Part shown: piece by piece, positions 42,772-51,334 of the stretch
How positions within the stretch are numbered: position 1 is the first letter of the stretch
How the letters are laid out: each line of letters starts with the position of its first letter
From: Cohaesibacter haloalkalitolerans
GTDB lineage: Bacteria > Pseudomonadota > Alphaproteobacteria > Rhizobiales > Cohaesibacteraceae
Direction of reading: 5' to 3'
NCBI RefSeq assembly: GCF_003574655.1
Contig: NZ_QNUM01000006.1
Location: forward strand, 248,001-312,000
DNA: 64,000 nt
The notes under the pieces: generated by a model
What the model was told of the DNA's origin: nothing
The model's database searches: none
What the model saw: the letters and a program-made list of their open reading frames with translations, nothing else
Translations under genes and position numbers: made by a program

Positions 42772-43446
42772 ATGGATATCGGATTTCGGATTTGCAAACG
42801 GGAGAGGGTTGCGCCGAAGGAGCTTGTCGAAGCCTATAAGAAGGTGCCGGTCGCAAATGTCTCGGACAGCATGTTCCGCATGACGGCTGGCGGGGCGTCC
42901 CTGCGTCCCATGCATGCCAGTGGGGGCATGGCCGGACCGGCGCTGACGGTCAAGGCCCGTCCGGGCGACAATCTGATGTTTCAGAAAGCCATCGATCTGG
43001 CCGAGCCCGGTGACATCATCGTGGTGGATGCCGGTGGCGATCTCACCAACGCCCTGATGGGCGAACTGATGCTCGCCTGGGCCATTCAGCGCGGCGTGGC
43101 CGGGTTCGTCATCAATGGTGCCATTCGTGACGTTGACGCCTTTGTTGCGACCAACCTGCCGACCTATGCTGCCGGTGTTTCCCATCGTGGCCCCTACAAG
43201 GATGGCCCCGGAGAGATCAATGTTCCGGTCAGCATCAACGGCATGGTCATCGAACCGGGCGACATCATCATCGGCGACTCCGACGGTGTGCTCGCCGTTC
43301 CGTTGGCTCATGCAGAGGAAATTCTCAAGAAGGCGCAGGCAAAGCACAGTGCGGAGACGCGTCAGCTGCAGAATATTTCTGAAGGAAAGAACGATCGCAG
43401 CTGGGTGGACGCTGCTCTCAAGGCAAAAGGCTGTATTCTCACTTAA
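42772..43446 (+). CDS. RraA-family aldolase/decarboxylase-like protein (copy 1)
   Basis: RraA-fold protein of 224 aa. In this family, LigK/HMG-aldolase members cleave 4-hydroxy-2-oxo acids such as 4-carboxy-4-hydroxy-2-oxoadipate or 4-hydroxy-4-methyl-2-oxoglutarate to pyruvate plus a second oxo acid, and also decarboxylate oxaloacetate. The metal/pyruvate site is intact: GELMLAWA near residue 98, NGAIRD with Arg119-Asp120, and SHRGPYKDGPGEI near residue 138. Context with a 2-hydroxyacid dehydrogenase and TTT importer supports an aldolase rather than the RNase E inhibitor role. Copy 2 is at 54156. Confidence 0.88.
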   Translation: MDIGFRICKRERVAPKELVEAYKKVPVANVSDSMFRMTAGGASLRPMHASGGMAGPALTVKARPGDNLMFQKAIDLAEPGDIIVVDAGGDLTNALMGELMLAWAIQRGVAGFVINGAIRDVDAFVATNLPTYAAGVSHRGPYKDGPGEINVPVSINGMVIEPGDIIIGDSDGVLAVPLAHAEEILKKAQAKHSAETRQLQNISEGKNDRSWVDAALKAKGCILT

Positions 43447-43478
43447 AACTGAATCAAACGCATGAAGGGAGGAGAATC

Positions 43479-44432
43479 ATGCAAAGGATTTTCAAGACAC
43501 TCGCGGTAGCCACCGCATTTGTGGCCGTGACGGGAACCGCCTATGCGGAATATCCAGACAAGCCGGTCAAGGTGATTGTCGGTTACTCCGCCGGCGGTGG
43601 CACGGATGTCATGGCACGCACCGTCGCACCATTTCTGGAAAAATATCTCGGCGATGGCGTCAGCATCGTTGTCAAGAACGTTCCCGGCGCCAGTGGCCAG
43701 ATCGGCGTGACCGAAGTGGCCAATTCAGACAAGGATGGCTACACGCTCGGCACCTATAACCTGCCCGGTATGATGGCCCGTACCCTTGACCGCAAGGCCG
43801 ATTATGATGCCAGCAGCTTCACCTATCTGGCCAACGTGGTCAACGATCCCAACGTGATCGTGACCTCCAAGAAAAGCGGCCTCGACACGATGGAAAAGCT
43901 GTTGGCCGAAGCCAAGGCCAATCCGCTTGCCATTACGGTCGGCATGTCCAGCCTTGGCGGTGACGACCACTTCCTGCTGAACAAGCTGCAGACCATGACC
44001 GGAACGGAATTCACCATCGTGCCTTTCCGTGGTTCGGCTCCGGCGCGTACAGCTCTGATGGGTGGCCATGTTGCCATGGGCATCCTCAATATCTCGGAAG
44101 TATCTGCATTCAAGGACGAAATCAACGTACTTGGTGTTGCTCTGGAAGAGCGTTCCGAATTTGCTCCAGACGTTCCGACCTTCAAGGAACAGGGTGTCGA
44201 TCTTGTCAATGGGTCCATGCGCGGCTTTGTTGCTCCTGCGGGTCTGCCTGATGATGTCAAGACAAAGCTGATTGCTGCGTTTGACAAGCTAAAGGACGAC
44301 GCCGAGTTCAAGGCTGCCATGAGCGCAACGGCAAATCCGGTCCAGGTTGTCACCGGCGACGCCTTTGAAGCTCTGAACGCCGATCTCCTCGATCTTGCAA
44401 AGAAAGTTTGGAAAGAGAGCCCCTGGCGTTGA
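43479..44432 (+). CDS. tctC: Tripartite tricarboxylate transporter substrate-binding protein (TctC, copy 1)
   Basis: Periplasmic receptor of the Bug/TctC family, 317 aa, with a signal peptide ending TAYA near residue 23. Family motifs are KPVKVIVGYSAGGGTDVMAR (residues about 28-47), the ligand loop GASGQIG near residue 70 and GFVAPAGLP near residue 250. It is followed by a hairpin attenuator and then TctB and TctA, completing a full transporter for a di- or tricarboxylate-type acid. A close paralogue (47512) lies downstream in the same operon. Confidence 0.92.
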   Translation: MQRIFKTLAVATAFVAVTGTAYAEYPDKPVKVIVGYSAGGGTDVMARTVAPFLEKYLGDGVSIVVKNVPGASGQIGVTEVANSDKDGYTLGTYNLPGMMARTLDRKADYDASSFTYLANVVNDPNVIVTSKKSGLDTMEKLLAEAKANPLAITVGMSSLGGDDHFLLNKLQTMTGTEFTIVPFRGSAPARTALMGGHVAMGILNISEVSAFKDEINVLGVALEERSEFAPDVPTFKEQGVDLVNGSMRGFVAPAGLPDDVKTKLIAAFDKLKDDAEFKAAMSATANPVQVVTGDAFEALNADLLDLAKKVWKESPWR

Positions 44433-44439
44433 TTTGAGC

Positions 44440-44468
44440 GGTGCGGGGGTAACCTCGCACCCCTTTTT
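44440..44468 (+). terminator. Intra-operon attenuator after tctC
   Basis: GGTGCGGGG-GTAA-CCTCGCACC, a 9-bp stem with one G-U pair, followed by CC and TTTTT. It lies between the receptor and membrane-subunit genes, the same arrangement as the attenuator after dctP at 25684. Confidence 0.8.
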
Positions 44469-44492
44469 GTTCCCACCAACGGAGCGTCTTGC

Positions 44493-44954
44493 ATGCATAA
44501 CAAATCCACACATCGGTTTCTACGCCCGGAGACGGTAACGGCCGTTTGCATTATCGTCGTTGCGGCGGGCTTTCTGATCCCGACAACTGAATTGGCTCCC
44601 CTTTCGGCGCTTCTGCCCGCAGCGATGCTTGTTGGCCTGATCCTGTTGGCCATCGCCATGATGATTTCGGATCAGCGCAAGGCCTCGGCCGGCGAAGAGG
44701 CCAAGCCTGTCGTCAAGTCTCCCAAACGGGTCTTTGGGGCCTTCTGTCTGATCGCGCTTTATTGCATCGCGGTCGATCTGATAGGCTTCTATCCGAGCAC
44801 GGCCATTTCCCTGCCGCTGGTCGCCTATATTTTCGGCTATCGCGATCTGCGCGGGCTGGCGATCGCAACAGTCATCGTTCTTGTCGCAATCTATCTGATC
44901 TTCAGTGTGTCGATGTCGCAGGAATTTCCAATCGGTCTTTTGTGGGCGGAGTGA
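44493..44954 (+). CDS. tctB: Tripartite tricarboxylate transporter small permease (TctB, copy 1)
   Basis: Small membrane subunit of 153 aa with four predicted helices (IIVVAAGFLIPTTELAPL, MLVGLILLAIAMMIS, FGAFCLIALYCIAVDLIGFYP, and a C-terminal helix near YLIFSVSM). This weakly conserved subunit is recognised mainly by length, helix pattern and its place between TctC and TctA. It starts 6 bp upstream of the tctA gene and has AACGGAG ahead of its ATG. Confidence 0.85.
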   Translation: MHNKSTHRFLRPETVTAVCIIVVAAGFLIPTTELAPLSALLPAAMLVGLILLAIAMMISDQRKASAGEEAKPVVKSPKRVFGAFCLIALYCIAVDLIGFYPSTAISLPLVAYIFGYRDLRGLAIATVIVLVAIYLIFSVSMSQEFPIGLLWAE

Positions 44955-44960
44955 GCTATC

Positions 44961-46469
44961 ATGTATTCTGATCTTATCCAGTCTCTGCCCGATGTTCTGG
45001 CCTGGGCCAATCTGGCCGCTCTCGTGATCGGCGTCCTGGCCGGCATCATCGTCGGTGCCATGCCGGGCCTGAGCGCGACCATGGCGATTTCGGTGCTGGT
45101 TCCCTTCACCTTTGGGCTGGAACCTCTGGTCGCCCTCGGCCTGATGGCCGGCATCTACAACGGCGCCATGTATGGCGGCGCCATTCCTGCTGTTCTGTTG
45201 CGCATTCCCGGCACCCCGGCGGCGGTGGCTACCACCTTTGATGGCTACCCGATGGCGCAGCGCGGCGAGGGCGGCTTTGCGCTTCAGGTGGCCGTCGTGT
45301 CCTCGGCTTTCGGCGGCGTGGCCAGTGCCTTTGCGCTGATGCTGTTGGCGCCTCCGCTGTCGCGTGTCACGCTGCTGTTTGGTCCTGCGGAAGTCTTCTG
45401 GGTGGCCGTCTTCGGCCTGTGCAGCATCATCTTCCTGCTGGGTGGCAATGTCGCCAAGGGTCTGATCAGCGCCTGCTTCGGTGTCTTTGTTTCAGTGGTC
45501 GGATCCGACCCGATCTTCGGCAACGACCGCTACACCTTTGATCGGCTGGAGCTGTTGGACGGTATTCACATCGTCATCCTGTTGGTCGGGCTCTATGCGT
45601 TGCCCCCTGTCATCGACCTTTTGGAAAGCCCGTTGAAAACGGAAAATTCAGCTGGCGATCATCTGGGCACCGAACCGATCTGGCGTACCTTTCCCCGGAT
45701 GCTCCGCTTCTGGAAGACATGGATCCGCTCGGCCCTGATCGGCATCTGGATCGGTATCCTGCCAGGGGCTGGTGGATCAATGGCCGCCTTCATGTCCTAT
45801 AACGAGGCCCGGCGCGCCAGCAAGACGCCCGAGACCTGGGGGCATGGCGAACCGGAAGGCGTGGCTGCGTCCGAGACTGCAAACAATGCCGACACGGCAG
45901 CCGCTCTCATTCCTGCCCTGACGCTCGGTATTCCGGGTACGGCGGTTGCTGCCATCATGCTCGGTGGCTTGCTGATCCATGGTTTGCAACCCGGCCCGAT
46001 GTTGTTCCGCAACAACCCGGACATCGTCTTCGGCTTCATGTGGCAATTCCTGTTCGGCGCCATCCTGCTGGTGTTCCTCGGCGGCTCTCTGGCAACCAAC
46101 AGCTTCGCCAAGCTGCTGAAGCTGCCGCGACCGCTGCTCGGCTCGGTCATCATCGTGCTGATGCTGATTGGCGTCTACTCGATCCACGGACGGATGTTCG
46201 ATGTCTATCTGATGCTCGGTTTCGGGGCCATTGGTTATGTCATGGACAAACTGAAGTTCCCGCTGCCCCCGGTGGTTCTGGGGCTGATCCTTGGCGGCTT
46301 CGCAGAGGAAAACCTGCGTCTTGCGCTGCGCATCGGTCGCGGTGACTGGATTGTGCTGTTCCAGAATGTCACCAGTCTGGTGCTGGTCGCCCTGACAGTT
46401 GCGGTTGTCGTCGGCCCGATGATCAAGAAGCGGATTGTCAAAGCCAGAAAAACGGAGGGCAAGGTCTAG
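44961..46469 (+). CDS. tctA: Tripartite tricarboxylate transporter large permease (TctA, copy 1)
   Basis: Large channel subunit of 502 aa with about 12 helices. TctA motifs include GIIVGAMPGLSATMAISVLVP (about residues 28-48), GIYNGAMYGGAIPAVLLRIPGTP near residue 65, GILPGAGGSMAAFMSY near residue 265 and TLGIPGTAVAAIMLGG near residue 325. It completes the TctCBA system with the two genes upstream. Its stop codon is 2 bp before the amidohydrolase start, so the operon continues. Confidence 0.95.
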   Translation: MYSDLIQSLPDVLAWANLAALVIGVLAGIIVGAMPGLSATMAISVLVPFTFGLEPLVALGLMAGIYNGAMYGGAIPAVLLRIPGTPAAVATTFDGYPMAQRGEGGFALQVAVVSSAFGGVASAFALMLLAPPLSRVTLLFGPAEVFWVAVFGLCSIIFLLGGNVAKGLISACFGVFVSVVGSDPIFGNDRYTFDRLELLDGIHIVILLVGLYALPPVIDLLESPLKTENSAGDHLGTEPIWRTFPRMLRFWKTWIRSALIGIWIGILPGAGGSMAAFMSYNEARRASKTPETWGHGEPEGVAASETANNADTAAALIPALTLGIPGTAVAAIMLGGLLIHGLQPGPMLFRNNPDIVFGFMWQFLFGAILLVFLGGSLATNSFAKLLKLPRPLLGSVIIVLMLIGVYSIHGRMFDVYLMLGFGAIGYVMDKLKFPLPPVVLGLILGGFAEENLRLALRIGRGDWIVLFQNVTSLVLVALTVAVVVGPMIKKRIVKARKTEGKV

Positions 46470-46471
46470 GC

Positions 46472-47494
46472 ATGGTGGCAGCAAGTCCTCACTTCAAGGT
46501 TCGCACGGACTGGCTCCAACAGGTGCGTGAAGAGGTAATCGATCCCGGCCAGCCGATCTTTGATTGCCATCACCACCTGTGGGATCGCCCCGAGGGGCGG
46601 TATCGTGCCGCCGAACTGGCAGAGGATGTCCACGATGGCCATGATATACGCGCCAGTCTCTATGTCCAGTGCCGGACCGGCTATCTGGAAGAGGGGCCGG
46701 AAGCCATGCGTCCCCTGGGGGAGGTGCACACCATTCTTGACTGGTGCCAGGCGCAACCTTTCCTGCCCGTGGGGCTTGTGGCCTTTGCCGATCTTCAGCT
46801 GGGCGATTCAGTGCGCCCGGTTCTCGAGGCGCTTGAGGCTGCTGGCAACGGGCGCATCGTCGGTGTCCGCAACACCACCGCCTGGCATCCGGATCCGGTC
46901 GTGCGGTCCAACCCGCGTCCTGCTCCTGAGGGGCTTTTGCGGACCCGATCCTTTCTGGAAGGGGCGCGTGCGGTGGCCAAAGCCGGGCTTTGTCTTGATA
47001 TCTGGGCCTATCAAAACCAGCTTGCCGAGGTGTTGGCGCTGGCGCGGGCCGTGCCGGAGCTCAACATTGTTCTGGACCATTGCGGTGGTCCACTGGGTAT
47101 CGGCCCCTGTCGCATGGATGATCCGGACAGCTTTGCCGATTGGCGCAACGCCCTCGCCGACCTTGCGGCTGAGCCCAATGTGATGATCAAGATCGGCGGG
47201 TTCGGCCTCAGCGTGATGGGCTACCGCTACGCCGATGCGGCCTGTCCACCGCAGTCTGACAGGCTTGCCGATGACTGGCGGCCGCATGTTGAGACCTGTC
47301 TTGACCTTTTCGGCTCCGGGCGGGCCATGTTCGAGAGCAATTTCCCGGTCGATAAGGGACAGTTCTCCTACAGGACCCTATGGAATGCCTTCAAGCGCCT
47401 TGCATCGGGGTGCGATGCCTGGGACAGAGACAATCTGTTCTGGCGCACTGCCGCTCGTTGTTACGGCATCGATGAAACTGTTTTCACGACATAA
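46472..47494 (+). CDS. Amidohydrolase-family (Amidohydrolase_2) lactonase-like protein
   Basis: Cytosolic metal-dependent hydrolase of 340 aa. The metal motif IFDCHHHLWDRPEGRY starts at residue 29 (His33-His35), NIVLDHCGGP is near residue 200 and the late MFESNFPVDKG resembles the conserved S-N-x-P/D of sugar lactonases. No signal peptide is present, unlike the LigI-like protein at 35948. Related enzymes open fuconolactone, rhamnonolactone or pyrone-dicarboxylate lactones. It lies between tctA and a second tctC gene, and an SMP-30 lactonase ends the operon, so lactone handling is a theme of the pathway. Confidence 0.82.
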   Translation: MVAASPHFKVRTDWLQQVREEVIDPGQPIFDCHHHLWDRPEGRYRAAELAEDVHDGHDIRASLYVQCRTGYLEEGPEAMRPLGEVHTILDWCQAQPFLPVGLVAFADLQLGDSVRPVLEALEAAGNGRIVGVRNTTAWHPDPVVRSNPRPAPEGLLRTRSFLEGARAVAKAGLCLDIWAYQNQLAEVLALARAVPELNIVLDHCGGPLGIGPCRMDDPDSFADWRNALADLAAEPNVMIKIGGFGLSVMGYRYADAACPPQSDRLADDWRPHVETCLDLFGSGRAMFESNFPVDKGQFSYRTLWNAFKRLASGCDAWDRDNLFWRTAARCYGIDETVFTT

Positions 47495-47511
47495 ACTGGG
47501 AGGAAATTGTC

Positions 47512-48462
47512 ATGAAAAGAACCTTTGCTGTCGCTGCGCTTCTGGCAGCTTCAACACTCGCCTTTCCTGCTCTGGCGGAATATCCGGAAAAGCCCATCGA
47601 AATTGTGGTTGGCTATTCGGCCGGTGGAGGAACCGACGTCATGGCCCGCGCCGTGGCCAAATATTTCGAGACCGCGCTCGGCAATGGCGCTTCCGTCGTG
47701 GTCAAGAACATGCCCGGAGCAGGGGGGCAGATCGGCTTTACCGAAGTTGCCAAGGCCAAGCCCGACGGCTACACGCTCGGCACCTTCAACCTGCCGGCCG
47801 CCCTGGCACTGACGTATGACAGAAAAGCGGATTATGACGCATCAAGCTTCACCTATCTTGCCAATTTCGTTGAGGACCCGAATACCGTTGTGGTCAGTGC
47901 CACGTCCGAGTTCGAGACGCTGGATCAGTTGCTCACGGCTGCCAAGGCCGACCCGGGCGCCATCACCATGGGCCTGTCTGCACTGGGGGGGAATGATCAT
48001 TTTGCCGCCAACATGATCTCGGATGCGGCCGGTGTCGAATTCACCCTTGTACCGTTCAAGGGTGCATCCATGGCGCGCACGGCCCTGATGGGACAGCATG
48101 TTGCAGCAGGTACCATGACGCTGAGCCAGACCGTATCCTTCAAGGATGATCTGCGCGTGCTGGCCGTTCTTTCCGACAAACGTTCGTCTTTCCGTCCGGA
48201 TGTGCCAACCGCCAGAGAACTTGGCTACGATGTCAAGATGTCATCGCTGCGCGGCATTGTTGCACCGGCCGGGCTACCCGCAGAGATCACTGAAAAGCTG
48301 CGCAAGGCATTGACCGACGTGAATGCCATGGAGGATTTCCAGTCCATGATGGCAAAGCAGGGCAATCCGATGTCCTTTGTCGCAGGCAAGGATTTCGAGG
48401 ATATCGCCACGCAACAGAACGAAGTTGCAAAAGGAATTTGGGAAAAGACCCCCTGGAGATGA
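47512..48462 (+). CDS. Second TctC-type substrate-binding protein in the operon
   Basis: Bug/TctC receptor of 316 aa, signal peptide ending PALA near residue 22. It is a paralogue of the 43479 receptor, sharing IVVGYSAGGGTDVMARAVA and RKADYDASSFTYLAN almost unchanged and ending in the same (K/E)xPWR. It has no TctA/TctB of its own directly beside it, so it may feed the upstream TctAB with a second ligand or act in sensing, as orphan Bug proteins do. A ribosome site (GGGAGGAAA) precedes it. Confidence 0.92.
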   Translation: MKRTFAVAALLAASTLAFPALAEYPEKPIEIVVGYSAGGGTDVMARAVAKYFETALGNGASVVVKNMPGAGGQIGFTEVAKAKPDGYTLGTFNLPAALALTYDRKADYDASSFTYLANFVEDPNTVVVSATSEFETLDQLLTAAKADPGAITMGLSALGGNDHFAANMISDAAGVEFTLVPFKGASMARTALMGQHVAAGTMTLSQTVSFKDDLRVLAVLSDKRSSFRPDVPTARELGYDVKMSSLRGIVAPAGLPAEITEKLRKALTDVNAMEDFQSMMAKQGNPMSFVAGKDFEDIATQQNEVAKGIWEKTPWR

Positions 48463-48541
48463 TACGCTGGCGGCGTGCTGCCGTGCCTGCGTCGTTAATT
48501 GTCCGAGAGGAGGAACTCTTCGGCAACCATTGGAGGAAATC

Positions 48542-49516
48542 ATGACATTCAAGACTATAGCAGCCATCGCATTGCTCATGGCGTCTAGCAGTTTCGTTCA
48601 GGCAAAAGAACTGACCGGATACACCTATTCAGCCGTCTCCACCACCGCCGCGGTCAAGGGGATGAACCGTATCAGCGAGCGCATTGCCGAGCAGACCGGT
48701 GGCGATCTGACGATCAAGGTGCATTTGGGCAAGACCCTTCAGATTGCATCGTCCGATATCACCCAGGCCGTGGGGGACGGCATTGTCGACTTCGCGGCAG
48801 ACTATTTCTTTTCCGGCAATGTTCCGATCGCCCGTGTGCTCAACCTGCCGATGCTGATCGAGAATGATGCGGAATGGAACAAGGCCTATGCCGCCATGGA
48901 ACCCATTCTGAAGGAGGCTTTCGGCAAGCAGGGCGTGACGTTGCTGGGCAGCTACCGCTATCCGCAGCAGATCATCTTCTCGACGTTCGAAGTCAACAGT
49001 CTGGCTGACCTCAATGGCCACAAGATACGTGTGACTTCCCCCGAGCAGGGCAAATTCGTTGAAGAGTTTGGCGGTGCTCCGATCACCCTGTCCGGCAGTG
49101 AAGTGCCAACCTCTCTTGAGCGTGGTGTCATTGAAGGCGTGCTGACGGCAAGTGCTGGCGGAGCCAAGAATTGGCACGAGTTCCTGCCATACAACTATCG
49201 TTTCCCGGTCAACTACGGCAACTCGATGATCATCGCCAATACCGATATCTTCGACGATCTGACCGAAGACCAGCAAAAGGCTCTGGCTGCGATCGTGCAG
49301 GAGGAAGGGGCGAAAATCACCGCTGAGTTCCTCGAGGATGAAGAAACGCAGAAGGCTTCCCAGAAGGCGGCGGGCATGACCATCGTTGAAGTAAAGGGCA
49401 GCGACGCCGCACTGGCGCGGGAAAAGCTGGCGCCATTCTGGGCCGAATGGGCCAAACAGAACGGCCCGGAGTATGAAGCGGCTCTGAAACTCGTTCGCGA
49501 AGCGATCGGTAAATAG
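48542..49516 (+). CDS. dctP: TRAP transporter substrate-binding protein (DctP), third system
   Basis: Periplasmic receptor of 324 aa with a signal peptide ending FVQA near residue 20. The DctP core has LNGHKIRVTSPEQGKFVEEF near residue 158 (binding Arg) and GVIEGVLTASAGGAKNW near residue 198. The start at 48542 follows TTGGAGGAAATC; the frame is open to 48377 but only inside the previous gene. It begins a TRAP cassette within the LysR-controlled operon, so this operon carries two different secondary uptake systems. The ligand is unknown. Confidence 0.92.
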   Translation: MTFKTIAAIALLMASSSFVQAKELTGYTYSAVSTTAAVKGMNRISERIAEQTGGDLTIKVHLGKTLQIASSDITQAVGDGIVDFAADYFFSGNVPIARVLNLPMLIENDAEWNKAYAAMEPILKEAFGKQGVTLLGSYRYPQQIIFSTFEVNSLADLNGHKIRVTSPEQGKFVEEFGGAPITLSGSEVPTSLERGVIEGVLTASAGGAKNWHEFLPYNYRFPVNYGNSMIIANTDIFDDLTEDQQKALAAIVQEEGAKITAEFLEDEETQKASQKAAGMTIVEVKGSDAALAREKLAPFWAEWAKQNGPEYEAALKLVREAIGK

Positions 49517-49518
49517 CC

Positions 49519-50037
49519 ATGCAGGACACTCACACTTCAGGGCCGGCTTCGGCTGGCCCTGTCTTCGATCTGATTGCCAGCCTGACAAAGTGGATCACGG
49601 GATTTGTCCTGGTTGCTCTGGTCTGTCTGGTGTTCAGCGAAACCTTGCTGCGGGGGCTGGCCAATATCTCTCTGGGCTTCGTAGAAGAAGTCACCGGCTA
49701 TTTTGTCGTCACATTGACGTTTCTGGGAGCGGCCCTTGCGTTGCGCTCCGAGACCTTGTTTCAGGTCCATTTTCTGTTCGACGCCGTGCCTGATGGCGCT
49801 CAGGTCTGGATGAAACGCTTTTTCGTGATCGTCTCGCTGATCGTATGTGCGATTCTGGCGATCAAGACACAGGATCTGGTGCTCAGTTCGCTGACGCGCG
49901 GCAAGTTTGCTCCGACGGTCCTGCACACTCCCCTCTGGATTCCCCAGACGATCATGCCCTTCGGCTTTTCCCTGATTGGCATCTTTCTGTTTGAAAAACT
50001 GCTCCTTGGTCGGCGCAAGAAAGAGGAGCGGAACTGA
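49519..50037 (+). CDS. dctQ: TRAP transporter small permease (DctQ), third system
   Basis: Small permease of 172 aa with four hydrophobic segments. The conserved FVEEVTGYFVVTLTFLGAALALRSE (split near residues 55-78) matches the DctQ core. It starts 2 bp after the receptor stop, and its own stop overlaps the dctM start (TGATG at 50035-50039). It works with the DctM protein to import the ligand bound by the 48542 receptor. Confidence 0.9.
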   Translation: MQDTHTSGPASAGPVFDLIASLTKWITGFVLVALVCLVFSETLLRGLANISLGFVEEVTGYFVVTLTFLGAALALRSETLFQVHFLFDAVPDGAQVWMKRFFVIVSLIVCAILAIKTQDLVLSSLTRGKFAPTVLHTPLWIPQTIMPFGFSLIGIFLFEKLLLGRRKKEERN

Positions 50038-51329
50038 TGGACGCAATTCTTGCCTTTGGTCTGTTGATCGGCCTCATCCTTGGCGGGATGTGGGTTCAAT
50101 TCGCTGTCGCTGGTGCAGGTCTGTTCTATGTCTGGTTGCTGAAAGGCTTTTCCGGGTGGAAAGCCCTTGGGATTGTCAGTTGGGGCGCGGCCAACAGCTT
50201 CACCATTGCCGCCATTCCGCTGTTTGTTCTGATGGCGGAAATCCTGCTGTGTTCAGGCCTGAGCACGCGCCTCTACAACGGTGTGGCCCCTTTCATTCGG
50301 CGCCTGCCGGGTGGACTGCTTCACACCAACATCGCCGGCAGCGGAATTTTCGCAGCCATTTCCGGCGGCAGTGCGCCAACGGCGGCAGCAATGTCAACGG
50401 TCGCGTTGCCGGAACTTTCCGCAAGGGGGTATGACAAGCGTCTTGTCGCCGGGTCGCTGGCTGCGGGCGGAACGCTGGGTATTCTCATCCCGCCATCGAT
50501 CACGATGATCATCTATTCGACCTTCACCGAAACGTCGATCGCGCGGCTGTTTGCGGCGGGCCTTCTGCCCGGCATCCTGCTCGCCATGCTTTACATGAGC
50601 TTCATCATGGTGCGGGTTCTGATCAACCCGAAGCTGGCACCAAAACAGACCGAACGTGCCTCCTCTGACGAGATTGTCCGCTCCTTCTTCGACATTTTTC
50701 CGTTCCTGTTGCTGATCTTCATCGTGCTTGGAAGCATCTATGGCGGTCTGGCAACGCCGACAGAAGCAGGAGCCGTTGGCGTGATCGGAGCCACCCTGAT
50801 CGCCGCACTCTACAAACGGCTCAGTCGGGAGCTGCTTGCAACGGCCCTCAAACGCACGGTGACAATGAGCGGCAATATTCTGTTCATCGTCTTCTGCTCC
50901 ATGATCTTTGCCTATGCCACGGCCCTGTCGGGGATTGGCGAGAGCCTTGTGGCTGTGCTGCAGGATGCCAACGTATCGCGCTTTGCCTTCCTGATCATCA
51001 TCATGGTGTTCTTTGCCATTCTGGGCTGCTTCATGGAAGGGCTTGGCATGATCGCGATCATCGTACCGGTGATCTTTCCTGCCCTTCAGGCTCTGGGCAT
51101 CGACCCGATCTGGTTCGGCGTGTTTGTGGTGATTCTTGTCGAGCTTGGCCAGATCACACCACCGCTCGGGGTCATCCTGTTCGTGGTGGCCAGTTCCTCC
51201 AAGGAGGTGAAGGTGGAAGACGTCATTCTTGGGACGATTCCGTTCTTCGGCATTATTCTGCTGTTCCTGTTGCTGCTGATCGCCTTCCCGCAGATCGCGC
51301 TGTTCCTTCCAACTTTGACATTGGGCTGA
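50037..51329 (+). CDS. dctM: TRAP transporter large permease (DctM), third system
   Basis: Large translocation subunit of 430 aa. Family motifs are IPLFVLMAEILLCSGLSTRLYNG near residue 60, FAAISGGSAPTAAAMSTVALPE near residue 104 and GTLGILIPPSITMIIYSTF near residue 142. Here the typical G-L-S-G-S-A is replaced by ISGGSAPTAA, as seen in one DctM subgroup. It overlaps the dctQ stop and is followed after 5 bp by the SMP-30 gene. Confidence 0.93.
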   Translation: MDAILAFGLLIGLILGGMWVQFAVAGAGLFYVWLLKGFSGWKALGIVSWGAANSFTIAAIPLFVLMAEILLCSGLSTRLYNGVAPFIRRLPGGLLHTNIAGSGIFAAISGGSAPTAAAMSTVALPELSARGYDKRLVAGSLAAGGTLGILIPPSITMIIYSTFTETSIARLFAAGLLPGILLAMLYMSFIMVRVLINPKLAPKQTERASSDEIVRSFFDIFPFLLLIFIVLGSIYGGLATPTEAGAVGVIGATLIAALYKRLSRELLATALKRTVTMSGNILFIVFCSMIFAYATALSGIGESLVAVLQDANVSRFAFLIIIMVFFAILGCFMEGLGMIAIIVPVIFPALQALGIDPIWFGVFVVILVELGQITPPLGVILFVVASSSKEVKVEDVILGTIPFFGIILLFLLLLIAFPQIALFLPTLTLG

Positions 51330-51334
51330 CTGAA

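Noticed and set aside
42772-43446. RraA as regulator of ribonuclease E
   Set aside because: Conserved aldolase-type residues and placement with a dehydrogenase and tricarboxylate importer fit the aldolase branch better; the same holds for the copy at 54156.
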